Assembly: GCF_963678635.1 (NCBI RefSeq)
Contig: NC_087062.1
Location: forward strand, 36,174,052-36,238,051
Direction of reading: 5' to 3'
Source of the DNA: Symsagittifera roscoffensis
Taxonomy: Eukaryota; Xenacoelomorpha; Acoela; Convolutidae
DNA: 64,000 nt
The notes below the pieces were generated by a model. The model worked only from the letters and a program-made list of their open reading frames with translations, was not told where the DNA came from and did not search any database. A program made the translations under genes and the position numbers. Shown here in pieces: positions 22,848 through 35,455 of this stretch. Every line of letters begins with the position of its first letter. Within the stretch, counting starts at the first letter, position 1.

Positions 22848-23110
22848 CATTTCACAAATAGAAAATTGCAGTTGAGGAGCGGCGGAGAAGGAGAAAGAGC
22901 CTGAACCTTCTCAGTAGTAAACACTTCCATACATCATAATTAATTGTTCTTTCGCAGTTCCTCTCTAAATCTTTTTTTTCACAGATTGCTTGACGTTTTT
23001 CCGATAATTATTGCTTGATGTAACGATGTTTGAACTGAAAAAATCACAGATTTTCACAGCAACTATTTAAAAATTTTTAGTTCTTATAGACTCTTATTCT
23101 GAAAATTTTA
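22848..23110 (+). repeat. Dispersed direct repeat (copy also at 29811-30075)
   Basis: It starts CATTTCACAAATAGAAAAT and carries AGTAAACACT, GCTTGACGTT and TGATGTA blocks in the same order as 29811-30075. A shorter copy begins near 30328. The pair brackets the BEL remnant about 7 kb apart, the usual size of such an element. The third copy and internal GGCTCTTTTCC-type strings make an LTR identity uncertain. Confidence 0.6.
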
Positions 23111-25380
23111 TGACGACTTATTCAAGAGGCAAATTGACTTCTTCTAGAGGCAAGTGACGAACCCGAGCAAAGTTTGAGGGTGTCAATTGCCTCCACAATG
23201 AAAATATTTAACGACATCGAAGACCAAAGTTTTCAAGAAGCTACTCGAAAAACAAAAAAAACGAGACCTGAGCACAGTTTTGTATGATCTCAATTTTTGA
23301 AAGAGGATACACCCGAACAAATTTCGTTGCGACCTCAGAATGAAACAAGGAGCGGGCCCTGTACAATTTTATGCGAACTCAATCTCCAAATCAATGAGCC
23401 CCAATTTTGTTCTAGGTCACGTTAAAAACGGGGAAACCACTCCTAATAAAAAAAAAAGCCGACTACCCAGAAGGCCGACATCGCAGAAGGCCAAAACTGG
23501 TTTTTCGTGGATTTTTACTGGATACATGATCTACAGCCCGACGAACTCCCTGAAAAAATTTTTACAACCGAACCTATGTTTTAAACTTACTTTTAGCCAC
23601 TAATTTGTGCTATTTTTTTACTCAAAAAAGCGCCACTTTTTTGATGATCAGTGCTAGAAAATTATATACGGTGTTGTTGATTATAAACCGATAACGACCC
23701 TATTAGATACCTTGATCCTCGTGCACACCCAGTAACCCAGTACTACCAGAGGAGTCTCCAACCCAAAAATTTACTGGCAAAAATTTTTTCCAGACAATTT
23801 TTAAAAAAAAAGCTTTGCATCACGAGGCCGAACTGTGCAATGGATAGGCGCACAATTTTTGTGTCTCTATGTTCCTAGTTTCCAGAGACAAGTCCTTAAA
23901 CATGTTCAAATATTGTCGTAACGATCAATGGAAATAAAAGAACAAAAGAAAAACAAAGGGATCGTCCTTTTTGCGGAATACGCTTACAATGCACAAATTA
24001 TGCAGTTTGGCCTCGTAATGTGTCGAAAAAACATAAATTTTTTGCTCGAATTTAGGGCAAAGCCGGTAAAGAGCATTTTAGTCTCGTCCGTTCAACCGTT
24101 AAAAACTTCAATCGTGTCGAGCAAGTTTTTTATTTGAATCCCTACCTGGGTTTACTTCAGTGGTTGAATAATCTTCAAAAAATTGATCGGCGCGCCCCGT
24201 TTTCAGCCGCATACCGCCACGACCGTTAATACTACGTTCACCGTAACGCCATTAAGTTTAACCGATAAACCGTACGCTTTAACTTAGATATCACCGAACC
24301 GAAGCTTTAGTAGAACCTTATAAACCCTCAGCTAAAGGTTATTGAAATTATGTTCCTCATAATTTTGTTCACCTAATTATGACGACTTCACAATAAAAGA
24401 CTTCTTAAATTGTCCGCAATCAAAACAACCGTTTTCTTCATCACTATCAATGTTGTTCATCATTGCTGCGACTTCTATCCATTACTCCATAAACACATTA
24501 CCATTAACTCTTCAAAAACGCCTCGACGACACTTTAAAGCAGCTCCAGAATTGAGTTAAAATTTTAATGCAAATAACCGACAAAAGACTGTTCTATATCT
24601 TTTAAGCAATTATCCGAAAGGTATGATACAGAGGAAACTATTAATTTGTAAATACTTCATTGAGGAAGCACAGATCAAACATTGATAACACACTTACACC
24701 AGAAAGTTAAATCGCAATTTTAAAAGAATAAAAAACAACATAGCAGCCAATTTTTACTTACAACGTCAAATGACACTCAAAATTTATACACAGTTGATTG
24801 AAATAGCAATATTGCCTTTTGATGTGACCAAACAATTAATCTAAAAAAAAGAAGGCAACGACAAAGAACTAATTCGTAAATCTAAATTAAACCATTCTCC
24901 GGCTTTCTTAGAAGTCAAAAATTTAAGAATCATTCGTCGTTATTTCCCCATTTTTTCAGAACTTATGTTTAACGTTGACAATCGCCGACCATAATTAGGT
25001 AAAAGGAAAGCAGATAAGCCTACAATTTTGCAAATCACGACGGTTGAAAAATATTTAACTTTTGATAGACATTATAAAGCTTAAGTTATTTTTCAAAAGC
25101 TGTTTTCATCTTCAAATTAAGTCTGGTAGTTTGCAGTCCTTCTCTTCTGTAGGCAACGAGAGTCGTAGGGTCTCGCAAGGATCCTCTCGTTCGGTATAGG
25201 GCGGCTACTTGACTTGAATTTAAATTGAACTCGTCAGTCGACGCTTTATTTTTTCTTTCTTTCTCTGATTCCAGAAAAAAAGCAAAAAAAACAAAACTTT
25301 TCAAACTGGAGCCTGACCTTGGCCAGAAACTAAATTTTTTTAAAATTTATGGAAAGAGCTTGAAACAAATCTTTTTGCCT
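23111..25380. other. Region upstream of BEL remnant, no feature recognised
   Basis: By position this should hold the BEL leader and most of gag, but the frames are short and I see no motif. The frame at 23340-23603 is basic but unrecognised. Confidence 0.3.
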
Positions 25381-25383
25381 ATC

Positions 25384-25860
25384 ATCCCACATTTGCAGAG
25401 TATCTAAGAGCGAATGATAGAGGAGCTACAATTCAAACGTACATTGTAGCTAGTAGTGAAAAATCTAGCAATTGCCCACAAGAAATTATAGAGAAAAAAG
25501 ATGAATTTAAACGTTTGTCTATGGACATGATCTGTACCGCTGCTTCAAAAATCAATTTTTACCGCTGCTTCAAAAATCGAAAAGCAATTTTATACTCCGT
25601 GCCTCCAGTGTAAGGGTAAACATGCACACTGGCGTTGATATGTATTTAACGAACAGACCCCAATCCAATGGGCTCAGTTTGCCGCTCGAAATAATTTAGG
25701 TTTTGCTTGCTTTAGCCTGAACACTAGTTTCGGAAAAACCCTACAGCCCGCAAATGCAGTAATCCTGGTTATGAAAGCACTCAAGCACTCAGAATGCCTT
25801 GTTGCATGGTGCTGGGAAAGCTTTCAGCGCAAAGCTTGCAAACAAGGAGGTTAATATTAG
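25384..25860 (+). pseudogene. BEL/Pao gag C-terminal remnant
   Basis: A frame reading HPTFAEYLRANDRGATIQTY leads, after shifts, to CLQCKGKHAHWR followed by a TGA, then ACFSLN. This fits the zinc-binding C-terminus of BEL gag (C..C.GKH....C..F), with the last Cys replaced by the stop. It directly precedes the protease frame. Confidence 0.55.
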
Positions 25861-25924
25861 CATTAACACAAACCATTCAAGTTCAAACAAGGCTGCACCG
25901 CCGAACCGGAATTAACCGCAAACT

Positions 25925-26569
25925 TTGTCATCGAACGTAGCTGGGTCGCCGTTTTACATGAAACTCACAGGAATCCTCCCTATGCTTCGATTGGAAATCG
26001 GTTCAAGCACAGACGTGAACACTGCTCTTGTAATTTGCGATGCCTGTTGTACCCACTCATGGGTCCCGGAAAACCTTGCACAGCGTTTAAAGTTAACTGG
26101 GCAAAAGATAGATAATCCGGTAAACTGCTCCAAGTTAACGGAATTAGTTTCTACGCAAAAAGTTGAATTGAACGTGTTTGCCAAATTGGACCACCATGAA
26201 CAATCGCTCAGGGTTACGCAGTTTTTTAAGGAGATTTTGAGCGTTGATTCCGAAACCATTGACATACCCATTCTGAAAGACAGTTTTCAACATCTGGAGC
26301 TAATTAAACCTTTTGTCTACAATTACTTCGACCTTCAGATGATATTTTATGGAAGGATGATATTTCGTGTAATCAAGCATCTCGAATACTTCCAAGGAGG
26401 AAATCAAAATACTCCTGTCGCTGTCCATAAGCCCATTGGTTGGGTTCTCAGTGGTCCGCTTCATTCACCAAGTGGTTTTGGAGTCACCACCTTCAAGTGC
26501 ATTGTTGAAGACATAGCACTTGCCGACCAACTGAAGAAAGGGTACGTGAGAAAGGGTAGAATCGTATGA
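25925..26569 (+). pseudogene. BEL/Pao protease and start of Pol
   Basis: This is the longest open frame of the element, 214 residues. Near residues 36-55 it reads LVICDACCTHSWVPENLAQ, the BEL-type aspartic protease site with the Asp kept. Near residue 170 PIGWVLSGP is a signature of the Pao protease/RT boundary. The frame starts at an internal ATG and is really part of a longer gag-pol frame. It ends at a stop at 26567-26569, with RT remnants continuing in other frames. The protease would cut the Gag-Pol polyprotein. Confidence 0.8.
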
Positions 26570-27540
26570 AACGTTTAAACAAGCTGATTAAGGTTCCGCA
26601 GCTGATAAACGCGCTCAGAAAAGTCTTAAATTTACCACGTTTCATGATGGCACTGCTATATTGTCAGAATTGTTTCGGCTGAAGACAACGTTCAACTTCC
26701 CAAAAATTTTTAAGTTTCCTTGGTCCTGTTTAAGTCTCTTGAAAAGCGTCTAGAGAAAGAATTAAACCTAAAAACTCAATAGGCATCACATATCCGTGGT
26801 GACTTAAAAAAGGCTTAAATAATCCCGGTAAGCCCTCACAACTCAAAAACCGTTCGGACCGAGAATGCTTCGGACCCAGTTTTAAACCCAAACAAACCCG
26901 GCAAAATTCACGCGTGTGAACGGTGTCGCCTTTTCACGTTGTATCGCTCAATAACTCACCTGTTGTCAGCCCCCATCCACTGCAGAACCTTTTATTCGTT
27001 TTAATGCGCTTCCGGCAGCACGAACATTTAGTTTGCGCAGATATCGAAGGCATTTTCATGCAGTTCGGGTTACCAGAAAGCGGTTACTAGACTAACAGCA
27101 GTCGACAATCAAGATCGTCATCCCGATTCAGCTTGTGCCGTGTTAAAAATTTTTACATGGATGACTAACTTGAGTCCAGGAAAAATCTGGAAACAGCCTT
27201 AATGTTCATTCGCAGTCTGGTTAAACTGCTTAAGTTGGGTGGGTTTATTCTTACAAAATTTATTAGCAGCCTTCTCGATTTGTTCTTGAAATTGAATCAC
27301 CCTAAAACCTGCGCTAACAGCAGCAAGAAAGTTTTTACCGCTGCGGTTTTTCCTGAAACCTCATTGATAGTTCTCGGTCTCATTGGGGGCCACGTCATCG
27401 ATACATTGATTGTGAGCAGACGAGTTAACCGCGAACTCAAAAACTCTGTTTTACAGCGATCGGTTCCTAGTTTTGTGTACTCTGTGTTTGACCCCATAGG
27501 TCTTGTAGCTCCGTATACCGAACGCTGCTGAAAGCTATCT
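26570..27540 (+). pseudogene. BEL/Pao reverse transcriptase remnant
   Basis: Across several frames the sequence shows CADIEGIFMQFGLPESGY (motif A region, near 27035-27090), then NFYMDD at about 27148-27165, followed at once by a TAA stop. After that come VKLLKLGGFILTKFIS and VPSFVYSVFDPIGLVAPYT, both hallmark Pao RT strings. Many stops and shifts precede motif A. The catalytic YMDD survives but translation could not pass it. Confidence 0.8.
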
Positions 27541-28144
27541 GGCGATTGAGTGACCAATAGTGGGACCTTCCACTGCCAATTGAGTTGTACCGCAATTTCA
27601 TTGAATGGCACTCCGGTTTGCCAATTTTAGGGCAACGCACAATACCTTGTTGCTATTTTCTTTTCCAGTGGGTGAGATTGAGCTGCACAAATTCGGTGAT
27701 AGCTCATTGGACGTTTTGTGTAGGTTAGCATTGCTTCGCGCTCAGAAAAATACCTAATTCAAATGTCAACTTGCATTTGTCTTCTGAAGAGCAAGAATAG
27801 CCCCAACAAAAATGCTTTAAATGCCGAAGTTGGAAATTCAAACTGCGCTTCTTGCTACTGGTTTGAAAACTGATAACGACAAAGCTTTGACACTGAGTTT
27901 TTTTAATGTGTTCATGTGGACTGACAGGATTACAGTTCTTCAGTGGTTGACCTTGACAACCAAAAATCCCGTGTTTGCAGCCAATCGAGTAGCCAAAATT
28001 CTGGAGTCAACATCAGTTGACCAATGGTTCCATGTTTTGAGTGAACACAACCCTGCTGACACAGGAACTAGAGGTGTTACTGCTGACTCCCTAAAGCGAA
28101 GCAGTTGGCTCAACGGCTCGTCTTTTTTGACTATTTCTGTCTAG
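27541..28144 (+). pseudogene. BEL/Pao RNase H remnant
   Basis: LPIELYRNFIEWHSGLPIL and EIELHKFGDSS mark the entry to RNase H. The open frame at 27821-28144 begins MPKLEIQTALLATGLK and continues FMWTDRITVLQW and NPADTGTRGV, all typical of Pao RNase H. The WTDR site normally has Ser after Asp (WTDS), so one conserved residue has changed. The frame ends SSWLNGSSFL, the usual end of this domain. Confidence 0.85.
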
Positions 28145-28159
28145 ATTTTCAAGCCAAAT

Positions 28160-29360
28160 AGGGTTTTTACAGCGAAAACTGGCCTGGATGGTCCGGTCTA
28201 CGATCTGAATGAGGGTTTTGTGGTCTCTTGAAATTTTCCGTGCACTGCAGTTTTGCAGGGTCTGCCTTTATTTGGGAAGAGCTTAGCTCGTGCTCCAAGA
28301 TAAAGCGACTGTTCGCATATATGCTGAGACTCTCACCTAAGCACAGAACTTTCAGAACGCAAGAAATGGACATAATTGATCCAGCAGAACTTGTCATTGC
28401 AGATGAAAAAGTTTTGCACCATTCGCTGTTAGAGTCATTCTCAGTTGGTAGTCAATTTGCTGCAGGAAAACATGTGAAAACGTCGAGCCGTTTATCATCG
28501 TGTTCGCCTTCTATCGGACCGAACGGTTTGGTTAGATCTACCGGCTGTATCCAACGTCTCTCTGCAACCGCGTTTCAAGCTCTCGAACTGCTGAGTCACT
28601 ATTTTGGACCATTTAATGTAACCATCAACCAATCTTCCGAAAAACGCTCAGGCTTTCGAATTAGTTGCTTAACGACTCTCGTACATACTTACTTTACGAT
28701 TCAAATTGAGCTCATTCCATCCATGAATAAAACTCCAAGTGGCATGGCTCTCGAACGTTTTATCTTTAAGCGAGAAACACCCTCGATAAATTGATCGAAC
28801 AATGGAACACATTTTGTAGGAGTCGAAATAAAAGGTTCTTCTATGCATCAAAGATTGGAACGCAGAAGCTTGTACACAAAGGCATCAAGTGGATGTATAA
28901 TCCACCTAGTGCAACACAACAAATCAAGGTGGAGCATGGGGAGCGAATGGTGCGCAGTTGTAAGCGCGTGTTGTATGCAATCTTAGGGTCAAGAAAACTG
29001 AATGACGATCCTCACTCTAAACGCTATTCCCGTGCGCAGTTTTACGTAAACGCAGTTTGACAGCCATGGTTAAGTGAGTACGTCCCGACACTCAATAAGA
29101 GAGATAAGAGGCAAGCTGCTCCCGAAGATACTTTGAAAATTGAAGATTGAGTGTGGTTAATTGAGACGATTAGCCCTAGGGGCCACTACCCACTAGCACG
29201 CATAATGTCGCTAAACTAAAACAAGGATAACGACGCCCAAACCGCAAATCTTAGAACCGTCTCCGGAAACTACATCCGGTCAATCGTTAAGCTAGTTCCG
29301 GTTCTCACTCGTTCGCAGTCGGAGGATGTTAACGCTATTGAGTTGAAAGCATTGAGTTGA
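28160..29360 (+). pseudogene. BEL/Pao integrase remnant
   Basis: The 188-codon frame at 28228-28794 ends ALERFIFKRETPSIN. Past its stop, in the same frame, comes SNNGTHFVG, the second catalytic motif with Asp changed to Asn (normally SDNGT.F.G). The frame at 28791-29060 carries IKWMYNPPSAT and VEHGERMVRSCKRVLYAI, the region of the catalytic Glu, which is kept in GERMVR. A C-terminal part follows with DTLKIED, SPRGHYPLARIMS and IVKLVPV up to about 29360. Integrase inserts the cDNA; this copy lacks a catalytic Asp and has stops. Confidence 0.8.
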
Positions 29361-29404
29361 AAGTATGAAAGCTAATATAGTATAGAATAAATTCAGTATA
29401 GTCG

Positions 29405-29495
29405 CTTGGCAAAACTAGGTATATATATCTAGCGTATACATAGTGCGTTCCAGGGAATTCGTCGTGGATTCGATTCTCACCCGAGGACATTTTAA
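29405..29495 (+). other. tRNA-like remnant
   Basis: TTGGCAAAACTAGG resembles an A box, and GGATTCGATTCTCACCC about 55 bases on resembles a B box plus T-arm and acceptor end. The stems do not close. It may be a decayed tRNA or SINE head next to the BEL 3' end. Confidence 0.25.
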
Positions 29496-29810
29496 TTGAG
29501 AATCACATTTGAGCCAAACCTGAAACATAAAATGCTTTTATTTTAGTCGGTTCAGAGCTGATTTGCTATCGAGTCTCCTTTAACTCAACAGCGTGAACTG
29601 AATATGAATTCATTGTGAAAAATCATTATTTATCACATCAGCGCATGAACAACCCACTTTTTGCTTGATACGTTTAAGGCTGTTAATAATTCCGTGTAAT
29701 ATAACTCACTAAAACTTGCCGTTTACCGATTCTCTTGAAAGAAACCAATTTTGTCTCCTGTTTTTTTATTCAAACTATAAAAATGGCCAGAACCAATAGT
29801 GACACTCATT

Positions 29811-30075
29811 TCACTAATAGAAAATCGCAGATGAGGGGTGGAAGAGAAGTAAAAAAGCCTGATCCTGCTCACTAGTAAACACTGCCATTATTCATAAATA
29901 TTTGTTTTTTCCAGTTGGTCTCTAAATTGCTGAACTGTTTTTTTTTTCAAAACTGCTTGACGTTATTTCAATAATTAATGCGTGATGTAGCGCTGTTTTA
30001 ACTAAAAAATCAAAAAAGGTACACAGTTACTAATTTACAAACATTTAGTTCCTTATTAAAATTGATGATGACATT
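29811..30075 (+). repeat. Dispersed direct repeat, second copy
   Basis: Collinear with 22848-23110 (CATTTCACTAATAGAAAAT start, then AGTAAACACT and CTGCTTGACGTTATTTC). A third, shorter copy at about 30328-30390 keeps TCACTAGTAAACATTGA. The stretch 29496-29810 holds nothing I recognise. Confidence 0.6.
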
Positions 30076-30393
30076 TGTCAGATTTGTAATTGAATTATGG
30101 GGGGGAGGGAGGTGGGCTGCTGAAAAGCCACTTTTTGAAACCTGCAATCTTTTTCCTTTCCCTCTCCCATCTCGTGTGAGCATCAGTTTTATGGTGTAAC
30201 TAACTAACGATTTTATGATTTTACAGGGCTGGCTATGCATCACAAATATGTTAGTCATAGTATAGTCAATCTGTATGTCAATTTACAATCGAACAATGCC
30301 AAAAATAATTTCATTTATTAAAAAAAATAGCGGGTGGGGGAAAGATAAAGGGTCTGAGCCTGTTCACTAGTAAACATTGATATAACTCATAGT

Positions 30394-30613
30394 GGCTCTT
30401 TTCCAGTCCCCCCTCTGAGTTTTTTTTTGAAAAGCAATAACTGAAACTCTTTTAGAATGATACTTCTAGTTATAAAAAAAATGTGTCAGCGTGAACAAGT
30501 GAACAAATTTGTGCAACATTTCTACTATGCAAATTGTCGCGTGAACACTTTTTTGAATAACTTTGCGTAAACTTTAGCGTAAATTACGAGGGGGCTGGAA
30601 AACTTGAGAAGAG
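30394..30613. mobile_element. MITE, GGCTCTTTTCC family
   Basis: It begins GGCTCTTTTCCAGTCCCCCC and ends GGGGGCTGGAAAACTTGAGAAGAGT, imperfect inverted ends about 220 bases apart. There is no coding content. Confidence 0.55.
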
Positions 30614-30698
30614 TATGTTTTTGCTCTTTCACACATGTTCTTTCACGACAAGGCATGAATGAAAAATGATGAAATATTAGAACGTATGAAAGAAAAAG

Positions 30699-30900
30699 GG
30701 CTCTTTTTCCTTTTCCCCCCCACCTCACTCAAACATGAATTTTATGGTCTAACGAGTGGTTTTACAAGGTTAATTATGAAGACCCTATATGCTTGTTATG
30801 GCCTAATTAGTCTGCAATTCAATTTTCACGACAATCGGACAAAGTGAACAGTATTTTCAAATATAAAAGTTTGCAGGTGGGGGGAAAAGGAAAAAAAGCC
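30699..30900 (+). mobile_element. MITE with GGCTCTTTTTCC TIRs
   Basis: The left end GGCTCTTTTTCCTTTTCCCC and the right end GGGGAAAAGGAAAAAAAGCC are inverted copies of about 25 bases. The interior (CATGAATTTTATGGTCTAAC ... TTAGTCTGCAATTCAATTTT) matches 32864-33068 in opposite orientation. Confidence 0.8.
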
Positions 30901-31009
30901 AGAAAAAGAAATCATTTGCATAGATTTCCGGGCTCTTTCAAACTTTTCAGGGCTCTTTCACAACTTTCTGGCATCTTTCCCTCAGAAAGAGCAAAAACAT
31001 ATTCTTCAA

Positions 31010-31105
31010 CAGTTAGAAGTTAGTTGAAGATGGCCTCGGGCAAAAGAGCCGCACTCGGGCACTTCGTGCCCTCAGGCCGGGCTCTTTTTCCCTAGGGCAT
31101 CTTTG
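31010..31105. repeat. GC-rich hairpin in MITE cluster
   Basis: GGGCACTTCGTGCCC is a perfect stem-loop, flanked by AGCCGCACTC and CAGGCCGGGCT which nearly extend it. GGGCTCTTT strings surround it, so it probably belongs to the same element family. Confidence 0.6.
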
Positions 31106-31776
31106 AACTATGTTCTAACTACAACAAAGAGCTTTCATTTTTTGTGATAACTTGAGCAACATTAGAAGACTTTCTTAAACGTGATCTAATCGAGTGAGAA
31201 ACCGAATCGTTATCGGATATTTGGCAAAAAAGCCGACTGGCTTTGTGTTTTCTCAATTCAGCACGTGCTCTGTGTACTTATTAAATGAACTATGACAAGT
31301 CAAAATGCGAGCACACTACAAAATATTCGAGGCTGTCTTAGAAACCAAGTATTCCTCTGTCAAACACATTTTTCCCTGTGAAAATTTGTTAATAAGGTTC
31401 CAGTTTTTTTTTTCAATGCGTAAGACTCTGGCCTCGCGGGTTCTTTTCCAGTTACCACTCTTTGTAAATCGAAAATAAATACTTGTCAGAAAATTATACA
31501 TACGGCGATTTGCGTGCGAGAAAATTTGATCATGTATATCAAAACAACTCATTTTTCAACAATTTTTCGCGAAGACAGATGCCAATGTATAGATCAAATT
31601 CTTGGACGGATTTTTTTTGTTTTTGGAAAATTGGGGACGAGTTGTTTTTAAATACATACTGACTGGCAACGGTGTCAAAAATTTGAGTGATGCTTACGGC
31701 TATATTCCATTATTCCACCTCAACGCTAAAATTTTTTAAAAAGAGCTGAATAAAAGTGTCCCCTACGCCAGTTGAC

Positions 31777-31994
31777 GGCTCTTTTCCAGCTCCGCCCTTG
31801 ATTTTTTTCTGATACCAATATATGAAAGTCTATTTATAATTACTTTTCGTGTTAATAACTGCATCAAAACGTGTCAGCGCGAACAGGTGAGTAAATTTAA
31901 CAAACAATTTCTTACATGCAAAATGCCGTGTGAACATCTTTTGAACAACTTAATTTTGTAATTTTACGAGGGGGTGGGAAACCGAAAAAGAGCC
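31777..31994. mobile_element. MITE, GGCTCTTTTCC family
   Basis: It starts GGCTCTTTTCCAGCTCCGCC and ends GGTGGGAAACCGAAAAAGAGCC, about 218 bases. CAGTTG lies outside the left end and CAACTG outside the right, so the inverted ends extend a little further. 32140-32420 then carries the inverted counterpart of 19105-19225. Confidence 0.65.
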
Positions 31995-32863
31995 CAACTG
32001 ACAAGTAAAAGTTAAAATTTAGTTAATATATACAAGTTAAAAAGAGCTAATTTTTCACATGGAATTTTGCATGTCAGAAATTTTGCAGAAATTTGTTCGC
32101 TGTTCACGCTGACACGTTTTGGTGCAGTTTTTCATACCGTGTCATTACAGTTTAAAACATCAAAGCACTTTTGTTAAATGAGTTTCCAAAAAAAGTCAAT
32201 TGGGTGGCTAAAAAAAAGCCAGCAGACCTGGCTAATCTCGCCTGCTTCCATGTATAATCCTACATCCGGCAATTTTCCACTTTTTACCCAGATTTGAACA
32301 TCAGTTTTGAAAACCGAATGAAACTTTGCATGGTGAACAAACTATTTATTGTGAGCAGATACAGCGCATAAAACAATGAAGTTGGGCAAATTCAAACTTG
32401 GGGGTGGAAAAAAGTTTCAGACCATTGACGCGATTATTTTGTTTTAAACATTTTTTCTCTTCATGTGTTTGATTTCAGAGGCTAGATTTTCATTTGTAAC
32501 AGACACTGAGTAAGAAATTTAGACAAAAGTTGGAGTGTGTTTCAATTTATTATCCGAATGGGCGCTTTGTTGGTCCTGACATGGATATTTCCTGTGTGTA
32601 TTATGCTTGCTGGCAGAACCAACAACAATATCATGACAGCCTCAATTGATACTGCAGCCTCAATCAGCAACGCAAAAGGGCTCCATTCCAATTCCCATCC
32701 ACTCATGGAAAGAAACAAAGTTGTCTTAAGACCTCTTTGTCTATCCCCCTTCAAAGTTATACTAAAGTAAGATTGGCTCTTTTCCACTTACATCTTTAAC
32801 AACATGATGTTGAGTAAAACTTGTTCAAACGGCAAGTTGCATGAAAAAAGGTGTAGAAAAAAA

Positions 32864-33068
32864 GGCTCTTTTTCCTTTCCCCCCCCCACCTGCAAATTTT
32901 TCAATTTGAAATTACTGTTCACTTTGTCCGATTGTCATGAAAATTGACATGCAGACTGATTAGGCCATAACAAACATATTTGGTCTTCATAATTAACCTT
33001 GTAAAACTACTGGTTAGACTATAAAATTCATGTTTGTGTGAGGTGGGGGGGAAAAGGAAAAAGAGCCA
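32864..33068 (-). mobile_element. MITE with GGCTCTTTTTCC TIRs, inverted copy
   Basis: Inverted ends GGCTCTTTTTCCTTTCCCCC and GGGGAAAAGGAAAAAGAGCC. The interior is the reverse complement of the element at 30699-30900, about 2 kb away. Confidence 0.8.
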
Positions 33069-35003
33069 AAAAAAATCTCAAGTTGCTTACGCTGACATTT
33101 CTTTCTATGGCAATTAATTTTAACGCAAGTAATTCTAAATAGCGTTAGAAATTGTTTTTGTTATTTCATTTCTTTTTTTTTCGGCGTGTAGTGATGAAAT
33201 GATTCGAACGAATGACTAGATATTAAGCATTTCCAATCATCATAGTAAAATAAGCATTTTCGAAAAAACATATATCTTCAAAAAATGTGAGACAAAAAAA
33301 AACAGAAATGTTTTTAAAAAAAAACTAAAACAGTTTTCTTTTTTTTTCAGAAATCTTTTGGTTTTTGTTCCAAAGATGGCGCTAGAAAACTTTGAAAACT
33401 AATTTGGCTCTATTTTAGATCCCTTTCATTTTTGATTTTGTCTGGAATTCAAAAAAGTCCATTTGAATTTTTTTTTTCATTTTATAAGCTGCATTAAAAT
33501 AAAGTGGCGTGAAACTAAACAAAATTTTGAAACTGTAAACGAAGCTGGAAACTCGCTTTACTCGCTTAAAATTAGACCAACACACGATAACTTCCAACCG
33601 GTTTTTCTGAGAGCATTTTGTGGAAATATTATAAGGTTGTTGGAAATAAGGCATAAAATTCTCTAAAATAGTTTATCTCTCATCCCAGTCAAATGAAAAC
33701 TTGCGGAAAATTATTTTGCGGGAAAATCAGCAAAGTAAATATTTTAGAAAAACTTAGAAGGAACATGAAAAAATCGAAAAACTCTAAGCGCTATTCTAGA
33801 ACTCATCATCCTCCGGACCATTCTTAAAATAATCATATTTGGCTTAAAGTGCAACTCAGAAGTTTTCAAAAAAAGGGCCGTTCACTCAACTGCTTTGTTT
33901 CAGAGAGTCAGCAATTAGAACTCTAGTTAGGACATGAAACTTTTGGTCAATTTACTTCGTTTCCAGACTAGCTACCTGACTAGTTAGGAAATCGTGTTGT
34001 TTGTTTGTCGAATTTAAGCACTAAAGGACCGCAGTGTTCTCAGTCTATAAAATAAGAAATGCTCGGTATCAGAGCCCTCTCGATATCATCTTTAATCGAG
34101 TTGCAAGAAGAGAAGATTGGATTTTCTTTTTTGATATCAAAAGCATCTTCATTGGCGCTACTCTCGCATTGCCAAAGACGAAAGTAAATTGAAAGCAATG
34201 GAGTGTTATTCTGAATGTGAAGGAAAACAGTGGAGCAGAACATATCAATTCAATTGTCGCCAAACATGTGCAGGTCAACTTGTCGGCTTGAAGAACAAAG
34301 TAACACCGTGATAATATGAGTGCCATGCAACACATTTGCTGTTTAACTCCTTTGTAGCGGACCATCCCATTGTTGACCACTTATAAGCAAGATGTCCATA
34401 AATCACAACAAGCACGCACAAACTACGGAGCGATAAAAACTACCGAGTCATTATAACATAGTGTTTGAGTTCACCATAAACTCCTCTGCTTGCAAGCATC
34501 GTAGCGGTGACGTAGTACCATACAAAGCAGTTTCGTTGGTCTTCATCCGGGTAAGAATAGCCTAGGTTCTACAAACACTGGCTTTAGTGGGTTTTACTTT
34601 GTCGACAAATCTAAAAAAATAAAAAAACACGAAAACAAATTTAGCTAATCTGGTTCGGCCTATTTTAAATAAACAAAATGCAACTCAAATGTAAACCCAT
34701 TCCGCGATGAGCGATGTAAAGCCTGCCGTCATGAAATGTGATAGAGTTGGAAACTTTTTGAGCATGTTTATCAGCTCATGAACGGAAATCGGCTTGTTCA
34801 TACGTCCCGTAAGTTTCAAGCTCCTACCACTTCTTCACATGGTCTCCAAGTGCAATTTTGTCTTCATTTCACTTGAAAGTAGCGGCTCGACGACTAGTTG
34901 GCGAAAAAGTCAAAGAACATACACGTAGTCACAGGAGTACATCGGTTTTCTCCGTAGAAAAACTCAAAATGCTTGCTAGCATGAAAAATTTTCGGCTAAA
35001 AGT
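33069..35003. other. Intergenic, no feature recognised
   Basis: AT-rich with homopolymer runs. The open frames are under 105 codons and show no domain, codon pattern or conserved copy. Confidence 0.4.
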
Positions 35004-35455
35004 TCCTGTCCTAAAATCATCTTTTTGTTAGATTATTTGTAGACAGTGGGTCTGGTGAATGAGTTCAGATGAGTTAAAGAATTCCGAGTTGAGATTGTGA
35101 AGGATATCAGAACACTCATTTAACCTTTATTTGACGAACGTTAAAACACTGAACTTGTTTTGATATTGATACTGTATTGATGCAAACATGCGCGCTTCGA
35201 CTCAATTTTCTGGATCATCAAAACTAAAAACTGGCAAGGTCTCTTGGGAGTGTGCGCAATGGCAGTCGCATAATCTAAGTGCAATAGTCAAGAGTGTTTT
35301 TGAACCTATTGCTGATTGAGAAACAAGAAGCAGTTCCCGAGAACTTTTTATGACGGTAAACAGGGAACGTTGAATGATGAATTCAAGAGTTGTTGCATTT
35401 TGGCAAAGCTGTTATATCCGGACTTGGAAAAAATGGTTTTTAGTGCCAGTTTTAT
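35004..35455 (+). repeat. 455-bp direct duplication, copy 1
   Basis: It matches 41342-41795 in the same orientation from CCTGTCCTAAAATCATC to TTAGTGCCAGTTTTAT, with scattered substitutions. No frame is kept open in both copies, and no terminal repeats are visible. Confidence 0.85.

Noticed and set aside
29405-29495. Intact tRNA gene
   Set aside because: Only A/B-box-like strings and a T-arm-like end are present; the acceptor and anticodon stems do not pair.
22848-30075. LTR pair of the BEL element (22848-23110 and 29811-30075)
   Set aside because: Spacing fits, but a third copy at about 30328, lack of clear TG/CA ends, PPT or primer site, and similarity to the MITE swarm leave it unproven; kept only as a dispersed repeat.
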